A program made the translations under genes and the position numbers. From positions 1 to 64,000 of the forward strand of contig ML996706.1 of NCBI GenBank assembly GCA_010356995.1: a stretch of 64,000 nt of DNA. Direction: 5' to 3'. Of this stretch, positions 55,050 through 64,000 are shown piece after piece. A model generated the notes under the pieces. That model was not told the DNA's origin and ran no database searches. It worked only from the letters and a program-made list of their open reading frames with translations. Numbering within the stretch: the stretch's first letter is position 1; each line of letters opens with the position of its first letter. The stretch comes from Trichodelitschia bisporula. Lineage: Eukaryota > Ascomycota > Dothideomycetes > Phaeotrichales > Phaeotrichaceae.

Positions 55050-56918
55050 AGCTAGTCGCGCGGACCTTGTGGTTTTTTTAGCGAGCATTTCGGAGGAACA
55101 TTTACGCGCGCTCAGGCGCGATGAGGGCTGGGCACGGTGTGGGTTATGCGCATGGGTCTGGTCGGCGATGGGCGTTGTTAGGCGGCAAGGCGTCCAGGAT
55201 TTCGAGGGCAAGGTGAGCGGTAGGCGTGATGCGCAGCTTGAGCGCGATGCCGACTGCGTTGGGCCGGTAGAAGAGTACTTCGAGATATCCCACATGTACT
55301 CAATGCATGACTCTCAATGGGATTTGACAGCAGAATACCGATCGCTGGGAACGCCTACGTGGGTTTGGGGATGTCCGTATATTGCCCCGCTCGCTGCGGG
55401 TCACGTTCGCGTTGCACGTTCGTTCTTGCGTGTCGTGCTGCGTGTGGTTGTGATGTTCCTGCGGTCTGCGCTCCGGCGTCCGCTGCGCGGAACTGGTACT
55501 TCGTACATCGATGAGGCGCGGTGCGCCTTACATATGCCAAGGTTGGTCGACCGAGTAGCACCGCCTGCGTGGAAATTAAGTGGTGTTAATTGTGCCGGAT
55601 ATAGATGTGGGGATAAGCGGATGAGACTGACTAGTATATAGTTCGCGCACCGAAGCGACTGACTAAGGTTCAAACTGGGAGATTGAGGAGAGGCGGTGTT
55701 GATCGTTGCTCAGGGAGTCTGAATTAGCTGTCTGGCTGTGCCTGATGGGGATCAGGGAGAGAGCTCGGGGAATAGTGTTAGGCTTCGGGATGGAGGGGTG
55801 TGGTGGGCTAGCGGGATCAGCAAGAGACGGTCCTCATTAGTACAGCGGCCCGATTGATCTGGAATGCTTCCTTTCCGACGGGGCTCAACTCTAAATCAAC
55901 AGCCTCGACGTCTCCCTTTCCGATTCTCATGGCTTACTGCTTTCGGGTATTTGTAAACATTGGCCTTTATCCTCTTTCCCATCCTCCCCGAACTCCCATT
56001 TCCACCTGCATCGTTTTAGCCTTCTGCCGCCTCCCTTTTGACTCTTCTCCGCATCGTGCACTCCCCCCTCCCCTAACGCCCCTCAGCACCAAGCGCGTCT
56101 CAAAACCGCTGGGGCCCGGCTTGGCTCCGGCTCCGCAAAAAGCTCCGATCGCAGGGTAGCTCAGTGAGGCCAGCCTTCTCTCGTCCCCTTTCACCTGCGC
56201 CTCACGTATCTCATTCGTCGCAGCACACCTTTCTTCCTCAGCCATGGACACACGCAAAGCCCCCGCCTTTGTACAAAATTAGAACACACTGCCCTCACAC
56301 ATCCTCACCTCCCAAAAATCGTGCAAATCCCAGTATCCCATCCTCCCCCATCAACCCCCTCATCTCGCCGCGGAAACAAAAGACCCAGACCCAGCAGCTC
56401 CCCCCCGCCGCATACACATCAGCTGCGTCGGAATACTCTATTTGACGCCTATTCCCCGAAGAATCTCGCCCCCCTTCCTCGCCCTGCATCGTCTCGCTTC
56501 CGTCGTGTATCCCTCACTCCAAAAAAACCCCTTCGTATCCCTAGCCCCTTACCCAACACGCGCACCGTCGCAATCGCCCTCACCAAACACACCCTCTTCC
56601 CCCCCCCCCCACATAACCGCCGCCGGTACACTAGCCGGCCTAAGGTCTGGCCGTGACGCCCGCAACCCGTAAGCCCGGTGTCACCGCGTTACTGGCCGGC
56701 TGCGCACCGCCCTCCCCCCACCGACACTCCTCGCTCCCACCCGCGGCAGGGGAGTTCCAGCATCGCGCAAGGCTACGCAAGGCAAGGCGGCCAAAAAGCC
56801 TCCACCCCAGGCCCCGGCCCTTCCCGCGCATCAGGAATAGCATCCGCCGCCGCGCGTGTCGTGCACCAGCCGCCCCGACTGCCCTACTACATACTACCCT
56901 TCCCTCCCGGGACTCACG
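55050..56918. other. Intergenic, 1.9 kb
   Basis: 3' flank of the chromodomain gene and the long C-rich, pyrimidine-rich leader of GNA1. A frame at 55069-55641 starts with TTG and has no domain. No gene supported. Confidence 0.4.
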
Positions 56919-58106
56919 ATGTCGGCACCCACTAGCAACACCACCACTACCGTCCTCCCCCAACCCACCGAACACAACAAATCGCCGAAACGCCTCTCCT
57001 CCCCGCTCGCTGCTAACCCGCCCATTACCAGTACGCTCCTCGCCCCTCCTCCCCCTATCGTCACGTCTAAGAGCGAGGGCAACATGCGCCGCGCCTTCTC
57101 TTTGCGCAAACCTAAGTCCCCGTCGCCGGCCCCGGGGGACAACGGCGGCCATAGCCGCGGGCACAGCGTCGGGCATGCCCACGTGGAAGAGAAGGATAAG
57201 AACAGGTTGAGTCCGCCCGGGAGCAATGGGAATGCAGGTGGGCTGGGACGGAGCTTGAGTCGGCGGCAGAAGGTTGCGAGGGCGATTGCGAATCCGGAGA
57301 CGATTTTCGAGAGGGATCCGGGGAGTCCGCCGGCGCAGTCGAGGTACGTCGTCGCCCTCTATCTCCATGCTTGATTGCAGTGGTGGTGGTGGTGGTGGTG
57401 GTGGTTGGGCGAGATGCTAATGAAGCCAGATTCAACCCCGACCCAAACAGCCGCCTCGTGCGCACCTTCTTCAACCCCCGCATCGACTTCGCCCCCGCGC
57501 CCGTCGCCTCCCCGGCCCACCTCCCCGACCCCGACCTCCCACTCTTCAACTCCCAACTCGTGTCGCGGAAAGTCGCTGAAGACCTACCGGAGGGCTACTC
57601 CATTCGCCCGCTCTGCCGCAGCGACTACGACCGCGGGTACATGGACCTGCTGCGCGTGCTCGGGCGTACCGGGTGGGTGAGCGAGCAGGCATGGGACGAG
57701 CGGTGCGAGTGGCTGCGCAGCATGGCGAAGACGTATTACATCGTTGTTATCCTCGATGCTGGGGAGCGGGTTGTTGCGTCTGGCACGATGTTTTTGGAGA
57801 GGAAGTTTGTGCAGGGGATGGGGGTTGTGGGACATGTGGAGGATATTGCGGTGGCGAAGGATCAGAAGGGGAAGAAGATGGGTTTGAGGGTTTTGGAGGC
57901 GTTGGTTTATGTGGCACAGGTTGCTGGGTGCTATAAGGTGAGAGTGCTTGATGTGCTGATGGCTGTAGGAAGATGGCTAATGATGATAGACCATGGTCAA
58001 CTGCACGGAGGCCAACGAGGCGTTTCATAAGCAGTGCGGCTTCGCTCGCGAGGGCAGCCAGATGGTGCTGCACCACGTGCGGAAGACGGCCGACGCCTAT
58101 GTCTGA
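56919..58106 (+). CDS. GNA1: Glucosamine-6-phosphate N-acetyltransferase, N-terminally extended
   Basis: Exons 56919-57343, 57430-57937 and 57990-58106, introns of 86 and 52 nt, product 349 aa. The C-terminal half (from about residue 180) is a GNAT-fold Gna1: LPEGYSIRPLCRSDYDRGYMDLL, the acetyl-CoA loop GHVEDIAVAKDQKGKKMGL, and CYKTMVNCTEANEAFHKQCGF created by the second splice. Gna1 acetylates glucosamine-6-phosphate with acetyl-CoA in the UDP-GlcNAc pathway, feeding chitin, N-glycans and GPI anchors. Known fungal forms are about 150-190 aa; here about 170 extra N-terminal residues are predicted, Ser/Pro-rich with a basic RRAFSLRKPK and SLSRRQKVARAIANPE. An internal start cannot be ruled out. 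Intron 1 holds a (TGG)8 repeat. Confidence 0.88.
57381..57404 (+). repeat. (TGG)8 microsatellite in GNA1 intron 1
   Basis: Eight perfect TGG units directly after an unused CAG, upstream of the branch site GCTAATG. Confidence 0.9.
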
Positions 58107-59460
58107 TGAACGACATCGCACGACACAGCACTTGTCGTTCCACGGGACGATAGTCAAATGCCTCACCATACCTCCTTCCCTTCGCCCCCCTTACCTGCTT
58201 CGGAGTTTGGATATAGTCCTCCCGCGTTCGTCTGGTTCGCGCCCGGTGCTCAAAATTCGCCCGCATTTCCTTTCGCGTTGGAGTTTGGGTCATGCTTTTC
58301 TTTTAAACTGCTAATAGATCTAATCGCTACTGGTGATATGGGTCTGCGTCGAGTCGTTTTCCGTGTGGGTTGCATTGGGAGTGAAGGGGCCGGATGTAGA
58401 TGGGAGGCATTGACGGTGACTGTTCTGCGCTGAATCGTTTGTTCACCGAGTAGTAATTGATAAATCTAAACCTGAGGCCAATGCTCTACCGTCCAGTGAA
58501 TGTGATCCTGCACACCGCCTTCATCCACTGCCGCAGACTTGGATTCCTAGACCTACACATCGCAAACCGTTAACGCGCCTATCTACCATTTATCTCTATA
58601 TCTTCTGATCTAGTGATGAGTCCTGCAGCGGAGATGGAACTTGACAAATCCATTCTATCAAATGCCCCAGCTGAATCGAAGCGGCGGCGATTTAATATAG
58701 AGCCTCAGTGCACGGTAGCCAGCAGGAGATTATACGGCTTCAATATATGGTATGGCTCCCTTCCCGTCGGCAAGGACCCCGGTTCCGTGCTACAGCTTTC
58801 GGGATGCTCCCGTCTTGTCTCGGGATGCCGTCTCGGCACCCCCACCTCAGCCTTTTCAAGCTGGGGACACTAACATCACTCCAGATGTCCTTTATATACA
58901 CGACTTCTCACAGTCCCGGCAAATGAGAGGCAGAGTGAGTTATATATATAGAAGGTATGTCGTTTCCTTATGAGCGTGAGGCCGCAGTCGCAGAGGAGTC
59001 TGGAATTAGCTCGCCATGCGTAGTGAGGCGCGGATCAGGCTGCAGAAAAGAGGCTGCAGAAGAGAGGCAACGAAGCCACTTGCGATGAGAGCAACGATTA
59101 ATAGCGTGTTAACCAGACGGGCAAGAAAGTTTTTCCAGGTGCTGTTGGGTGAATGTCGTCGTTTTGCGGGGTCGATATCTACCCCCCGACTAGCAAACGC
59201 CCCGCGACCTCGACCTCACCCTCAACCTCGAAGACCACAACCATTACCACCACACTCATCGCTGCGCCGAGCCACCGCAAAAATCGCCGTAACGACCACG
59301 ACCACCACCCCAACCACTTCATCAACGCTGGCAGTAAGTTTCTCCATCTCCATCCTCCATTTCCACACACAAACTGCACTTTCATCCATCCACCATCTTC
59401 TCCATGTATTCCATATTTGCGATTGACACCATACTACGACAAAGACAGATCGTCGCCGCA
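58107..59460. other. Intergenic, 1.35 kb, no gene seen
   Basis: GNA1 3' flank, then the promoter side of the gene at 59461. Short frames at 58613-58973 and 59016-59426 show no domain. The last 250 nt are ACC/CCA-rich and look like a leader. Confidence 0.4.
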
Positions 59461-60574
59461 ATGCCTCGTCGTTGGAACTACGACGACGATGACTCGTCCC
59501 GCCTGCCGCACGGCATGGAGCGTCTCGCCTACGACGAACAGACGCAGAAGTACACTTTCCGCGACGTCAACGACGGCAGCATCTGGGAGTCCGAGACGGG
59601 CTCGCGCTACGGCCAGCTTACACGCGGTAAGTTCCCTTCCCTCTTAAAATTCGCATCAAACCTCGTCAAGATGCAGTTTGCAAATCCCATGCACCTCGAA
59701 CCCATCAAACTAACACCCCCAGTCGGCGGGCCAGTCGTCCTGGCTCAACTTCGCGAAGCGGAGCGAGCCCGCGCCCTAACTTCTCGTCCGGCCACGGCCT
59801 CGCAGGTTGCCGCTTCTCGCGCTCCGACCCCAGCTCGCGCTCCCTCGCCACTTCCCGTCTTCGTCCAGACTTCCGTGCTGGGCGGCATGCTCATCACGCG
59901 CCGTCCGACTCCGTCCACGGTCCCGACTCTGCCGACAATCTCGCCTCCGATGCCCGAGCGCTCGGTCCCGACCTTGTCCGTCCCCCCCAGCTCCCCCGCG
60001 CGTGCCGGCGTGCAGCTTCAAGACGGGCCGTCGCCGTTCCCGCATCGTCCCACGACCCCGACCCCCGGTACCATGGACTCGGCTCTCACGCCTAGGGCGA
60101 CTCGCAACCTCGCCAGCTCGCCTTCGAGCATTGTCTCTGATGTCTCGACCATTGGGCCGTTGACGCCGCGTCCCCAGCCCATCTCGCCCACGATGGCGTC
60201 CCCGTCTCCATCGCAGGTGCCGCTTCCGCCGTCGTCCCCGGCCGTCCCGGATTCGGCTGTGAGCAGCGAGAGCTTCGATGGGATCCTGAGGAGCTTCGAG
60301 CGCGAGCGGAAGGCTAGCTTTGCTAGCTACCTTACTGAGTCCGAGGCGTCGACGACGTCCAGGAAGTCGTTTGCTTCTTTCAGATCGGGTATTACGAAGG
60401 GATGGAAGAAGGCGCTGCATGCGGTTGAGGCGGTTTGCTTGTCCTGTCCTGTTCGGTGAAGAGTATGGCTGATGATTTTAGACCACCAAGTTCGATGCTG
60501 GCAGGAAGAAGGACGCCGACGACGATGAGGAGGAGGGGGTCAAGCAGCCCAAGCGGAAGGAAAAAACCTGGTAG
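59461..60574 (+). CDS. Hypothetical protein, Pro/Ser-rich, about 322 aa
   Basis: Exons 59461-59626, 59723-60432 and 60482-60574. The N-terminus (MPRRWNYDDDDSSRLPHGME then RLAYDEQTQKYTFRDVNDGS and IWESETGSRYG) looks like a compact conserved fold seen in other fungal proteins as I recall, but I cannot name its function. The middle is Pro/Ser/Thr/Ala-rich and disordered. Residues near 250-300 are Ser/Glu-rich (SFDGILRSFERERKASFASY). The last exon adds a Lys/Asp/Glu-rich tail ending KRKEKTW. The first intron is 96 nt, a multiple of three, and contains no stop in frame, so an unspliced isoform with 32 extra residues is possible. The second intron (49 nt) has an unusual GTTTGC donor but a good branch (GCTGATG) and acceptor. 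Confidence 0.7.
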
Positions 60575-61539
60575 ACATCCAAGCTGGCACCGACGGTGCG
60601 TGCCGTGAGGTTAGCCGAGTATACCGCTGGCGTATACATATCGGCCCGGGCACGTACCTTGGTACAGCGAGTGATGCTGGCGGCAATTCTTCATACGGTT
60701 TGTTTTCGCGTGGGTAGGCGTATGGGCTGGGGTGTCTGGGAGTCGCTCGGGGGGTTCCATAGATAGTTCTAGCACGAATGTCCGTTTTACGTCAACTTGC
60801 GATGATGGGTGAAGGTGTGCGGTAACATCGCGTCTTCGTGGAAGCTGCTGTAGATTTTCGCTGTCTGCCCATGGAACAGCGTCCTGCTTCATTGTTATCA
60901 AGTGATCAGGGTATTGGTACTGACGTAGACATGGAAGGGACATCCTAAGGGACATGATGTAACCTTAATGAGCGCATGATAGAAGAAAGGAGCGAAGGAG
61001 TATACTTGGCATCGTGTATTTAAGTTTCGGGAGTCTCTTCCTATCTTCCTCTCTTCGTCTTAACTTCAATCTTCAGCATTACAGCTGCCTTCGCACGTAA
61101 TGAGGCTTTGCTTTCATCAGGTACTGGCAAAGACCGTCTCGGTTTCAGGTCTCAAAGGATAGAGTAGTGAAGGCTTTGGGTACTTCACGAGCGCTTTTCA
61201 GATGTATTCTTGCCATTGATCTGTCGAATGGGCCAGGGGATGACCGCGAGCAGCGATGACGATCAGGACATGAGGTGAAGTTGGGCCGTCCGATGATGTT
61301 GATGCGGCTCTGCCAACGGCGCGAACATGGGCTGAGGCCAAGGATCTCACTAACGCTTTTAACCCTAGCCTTCACGCTAGGAAACGGTAGTATTCACGGC
61401 GACAGATGATGCAACTTGCGAAGTACGGACGTGTGAGATGCTCCGCAATCCAGGCGGCATTAGTTACAGCGAACAAGTCTATTGGGAACAAGGGCGAAAC
61501 TCGAGAGCGGGTATATCCACCGGCGGCATCGCATACCCA
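60575..61539. other. Intergenic, 1.0 kb, convergent 3' flanks
   Basis: Between the 3' ends of the gene at 59461 (plus) and the GH16-like gene (minus). No supported coding frame. Confidence 0.4.
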
Positions 61540-62638
61540 TCACCCTACCACCGCCACCACGCCGATTAGCAACATCGTCCAAGCAAGCATGGACGCCAAA
61601 CCATCACTAACCAAGCGCACACTACCCGACGTCAGGCCCTTATCCTCCACCTCGCACACGTTGCCGTAACCCCGCTGCGGCTCCGGCCCAGTCGCATTGA
61701 ACAGCATCTCGATCCACTGAATATCGAACCGCGCATCCATGCCCACCTTCATAGGGCCAACCCAGCTCGAATTCGCACCCCACATATCAAGATACACCTC
61801 AGACGCCATCGACGGCACATTCAATGTACTCGTGTTCCTCTCAACGCCATCGACAAAGAACGCACTAAACCCTGCCGTCCAGTCCAGCCGGTGCTCATGC
61901 CAGTCCGTCCACTGCTTCTTGCCATGCTGCGCAAGCGAGACATTCACCGTCGCACCCGGGATGTCGATCCAGTCGGGCGCACCCGATGACGAAGGCTGGT
62001 TTGAGTAATGCACCTGCCCCGCCTGGTCCTTGGTCATCATCTCGATGTCCGACTCCTGCGTGTCGTTGTAGTACGTGAAGATGCCGGCGCAGGCGCCCGG
62101 CGCGCCGGACACGCGGGCGTAGACGCGGATCGATGCATGTAGGACCTGGAACTCTTTGTAGGTTATTTCGGCGGATTCTTGCACTTCGTCCGCAGTGCGC
62201 GCTGTGCTGAGGCTCAGGTATGTCTCATAGTCGTGGGACTTATCAGTGCTCTTGGCTGCGCGGTGTTAGGAGGGGATGATGCGGTGAGAGAATGAGAGGG
62301 TAAGTACTGATTGAGATGCGCTTCGGAGTGAAGGCTACCGGGATGACGGTCCCGCCGGGGCTCTTGCGCTCGTAGTCGCGGAAGTACCAGTCTTTGGGCC
62401 ACTGGCCATCGGCGACGGTCTTGCTCGCTGGGCCCTGGGCAGAGGGCGACGCTGAGTCTAATGGTGCTGGGGAGGCGAGGGTGCCGGTCACGTTGCGGAA
62501 GTCGTAGAAGCGGTGGTATTGGAAGGTGGACGGTGTCTTGCCGCTTGTCTTGAAGGCTGTACATGAGTCTGCGATGCTGGCTTTGGCTTCGGTGATCAGA
62601 GCGAGGGCAGTCAAGAGGAGGGTGAGCGAGGCCAGCAT
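61540..62638 (-). CDS. GPI-anchored GH16-like wall glycosidase
   Basis: Exon 1 is 62638-62308, with a 52-nt intron (GTACTT, branch CCTAACA, acceptor GCGCAG), and exon 2 is 62255-61540; 348 aa. Residues 1-20 are a signal peptide (MLASLTLLLTALALITEAKA). The central beta-jelly-roll part carries ESDIE at 178-182, the ExDxE catalytic signature of GH16 (nucleophile and acid/base glutamates), followed by a WHEHRLDW block and an FFVDG strand as in the family. The C-terminus (SGSVRLVSDGL then ASMLAWTMLLIGVVAVVG) is a GPI-attachment signal. Several N-x-S/T sites are present. GH16 proteins of fungi act on beta-1,3 or mixed-linkage glucans or transfer glucan to chitin (Crh). Sequence outside the motif is divergent, so the substrate is open. 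I chose the ATG at 62638 because it starts the signal peptide. Confidence 0.85.
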
Positions 62639-63409
62639 GATGGCGGATAAGATAGGGGATGGTACGGGATGCTTCAAACATGGGCCAAGAACTAAAAAAC
62701 CAAGGCAGGTTACGAACTACAGGAAGTGGGATGGGGGATCTATTGCTATTGTTTGGTTTCTACCCAGCCTGAACGTTAGGGGCCAGAGCCCACAAAGGCT
62801 CCACGAAACGAAGTGCTGTGGCCAGGATGAAAGGGGCGGCGGGTCGCGGGAGGCTGAGGCTGGAATCCCTCTTTGAAGCGCTTTGAAAGACTTCGAAGCA
62901 ATAAGATGTCAGAATTCTCACCTCCCGCAAATTCTTAGGAGGCAAGAAGAGGGGTCTCCAAAACAGAAATACCCCTTGACTGCACAGCGTCCAGACCATT
63001 CGGGACGTAAATAGAATGTCAATGCCAACGAGGTTCGCATGCTCTAGGTCGTACAGACAGTCACGACAGTGTACCTGTGTCTCTGCCCTACAGACCGACT
63101 GGTGCAAAAATAGCGATGGTGAGTGCCAACGAGAATTATCCTATCGATAGAGGTGGTTCTCGTCACCTTGCATGAGATAATCCCCAGGATACGAGTAATA
63201 GTTGCTACTTGCGGCTCAATACCGATTGGCGGTCTGCGGCCCCACGTTTCACCGAATGGGGTTCTCGCTGGTTGCAACCCGGTCGCTTTGTCTCCGTCAT
63301 CTCTCCTGTCATTTCATCGCCGGAACAGCACTCGCTGCAATCCCTGATCTCAACATCCAGTCGCGATGCAAAGAACCCGAAAACCGGCCACCGGGAAGGA
63401 TTCAACACC
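62639..63409. other. Intergenic, 0.77 kb
   Basis: Promoter side of the GH16-like gene. No convincing frame. Confidence 0.4.
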
Positions 63410-63649
63410 ATGGATCTGGAGTTTCTCGTACGACGGAGTGAATCCCCTCCTGGGAATGTCGACATTCCAACAGGCCCTTACATCGTCATGCGCGAGCTAA
63501 TCGACGACAAAGCCTCTCGTAGGCGCTATTTTCTGCATTGTCAGTCATTCGATGGTTGGTCTTTCACATTGCTGGTTGGACACCAATATGGCGAATCGCC
63601 TTCAGCCACGAGCAGACTCGCCCGATCCTCGTCCAACCCCGCATTCTGA
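63410..63649 (+). CDS. Small ORF, 79 aa, uncertain
   Basis: An ATG-started frame (MDLEFLVRRSESPPGNVDIP...) with a fairly protein-like first 60 residues (YIVMRELIDDKASRRRYFLH). A minus-strand frame (63541-63936) overlaps its end. It may be a first exon of a gene continuing beyond the window, or chance. No domain recognised. Confidence 0.25.
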   Translation: MDLEFLVRRSESPPGNVDIPTGPYIVMRELIDDKASRRRYFLHCQSFDGWSFTLLVGHQYGESPSATSRLARSSSNPAF

Positions 63650-64000
63650 TGATCACAACCATGGCCATGGGCATCGAATAACGAGCCGACAAGAGCATCA
63701 CCCCCGATGACGATTCCAGGGGCAATCGCTAGGAGCTCCAGCGGCACGAATTTCATGTTACACAGGATCCTGCTGTGTCCATCCATCGCGTGCTCCTGCA
63801 GTAAATCCCTTGTCTTGGGCTGATCCATCGATATTTGTTTGTCATAGCATCGTACAACCGCGCAAGTCACGACCGCAAAGTGTCTTGACGCCTGCACGCG
63901 CGGTAAGTCAGCAAATCTGTCAAGCTCCGCAAACACACTACATTGTGCGCGAAATCAGATGCTCTATCTTCTCGCCGAAAGAGCATCGGCTTAGTTGCCG
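63650..64000. other. Window end, no gene supported
   Basis: A minus-strand frame covers 63541-63936 but begins with GTG, has no domain and overlaps the small plus-strand ORF. The window stops here. Confidence 0.3.

Noticed and set aside
55069-55641. 190-codon frame after the chromodomain gene
   Set aside because: Starts with TTG inside the presumed 3' UTR and has no domain.
56153-56190. A-box-like GGTAGCTCAGTGAGG
   Set aside because: Resembles a tRNA D arm, but no B box or matching acceptor follows.
63541-63936. Minus-strand frame of 131 codons at the window end
   Set aside because: GTG start, overlaps another weak frame, no domain; not separable from chance.
1-64000. CRISPR arrays, operons, ribosome binding sites, origins
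   Set aside because: The window is eukaryotic nuclear DNA with introns; no regularly spaced repeat array was seen and these bacterial features do not apply.

Overview
The window reads as nuclear DNA of a filamentous ascomycete (Pezizomycotina). Protein-coding genes carry short GT-AG introns of about 42-96 nt with CTAAC/CTGAC-type branch sites, two of the three tRNA genes have 10-nt introns, and the proteins resemble fungal forms (a CFEM-like secreted protein, a GPI-anchored GH16-like protein, a Pag1/Mor2 morphogenesis protein). Base composition is GC-rich. One 30-bp run of N (11203-11232) marks an assembly gap. Exon limits were worked out by eye from splice signals, reading frame and family similarity; no search was run.

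Layout. 1-1510: the 3' part of a Ty1/copia retroelement with a probable LTR, next to an unknown gene (1598-2615). 3417-3497: tRNA-Glu. 3498-13070: gene-poor, with a 56-residue Cys/His protein (5592), a Cys-rich zinc-binding-type protein (9466-10670) and a weak ORF (12677). 13655-14012: two Ty3/gypsy reverse transcriptase relics, head to head. 14920-19748: two type II membrane glycosyltransferase-like genes, both on the minus strand (the second is GT34, Mnn10-like). 21229-25722: tRNA-Thr, an eIF1A-domain protein convergent with ALG3, and a small CFEM-like protein. 26051-33585: RPN1 and RIO2, divergent from a 346-bp shared promoter, then a two-RRM RNA-binding protein. 38796-40935: NADPH-cytochrome P450 reductase. 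43502-51411: a Pag1/Tao3/Mor2 orthologue of about 2550 residues. 52074-52154: tRNA-Ser. 53331-62638: a chromodomain protein, glucosamine-6-phosphate N-acetyltransferase (GNA1) with a long N-terminal extension, an unknown Pro/Ser-rich protein and a GH16-like GPI protein.

How the genes relate. Several act in protein glycosylation and the cell wall: ALG3 (dolichol-linked oligosaccharide), the GT34 enzyme (Golgi mannan), GNA1 (UDP-GlcNAc supply), the GH16-like protein (wall glucan) and Pag1/Mor2 (polarised growth). RPN1, RIO2, CPR and the eIF1A-like protein are housekeeping. Fungal genes of these functions are usually dispersed, so I do not infer a functional cluster.

I found no convincing undescribed system. 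The most unusual signals are a tRNA-Thr whose intron repeats its own anticodon loop, a repeated intragenic composition switch (C-rich gene starts, G-rich gene ends), an extended GNA1, an insert in the RIO2 catalytic core, and a cluster of GTAC-centred palindromes around the tRNA-Thr gene.
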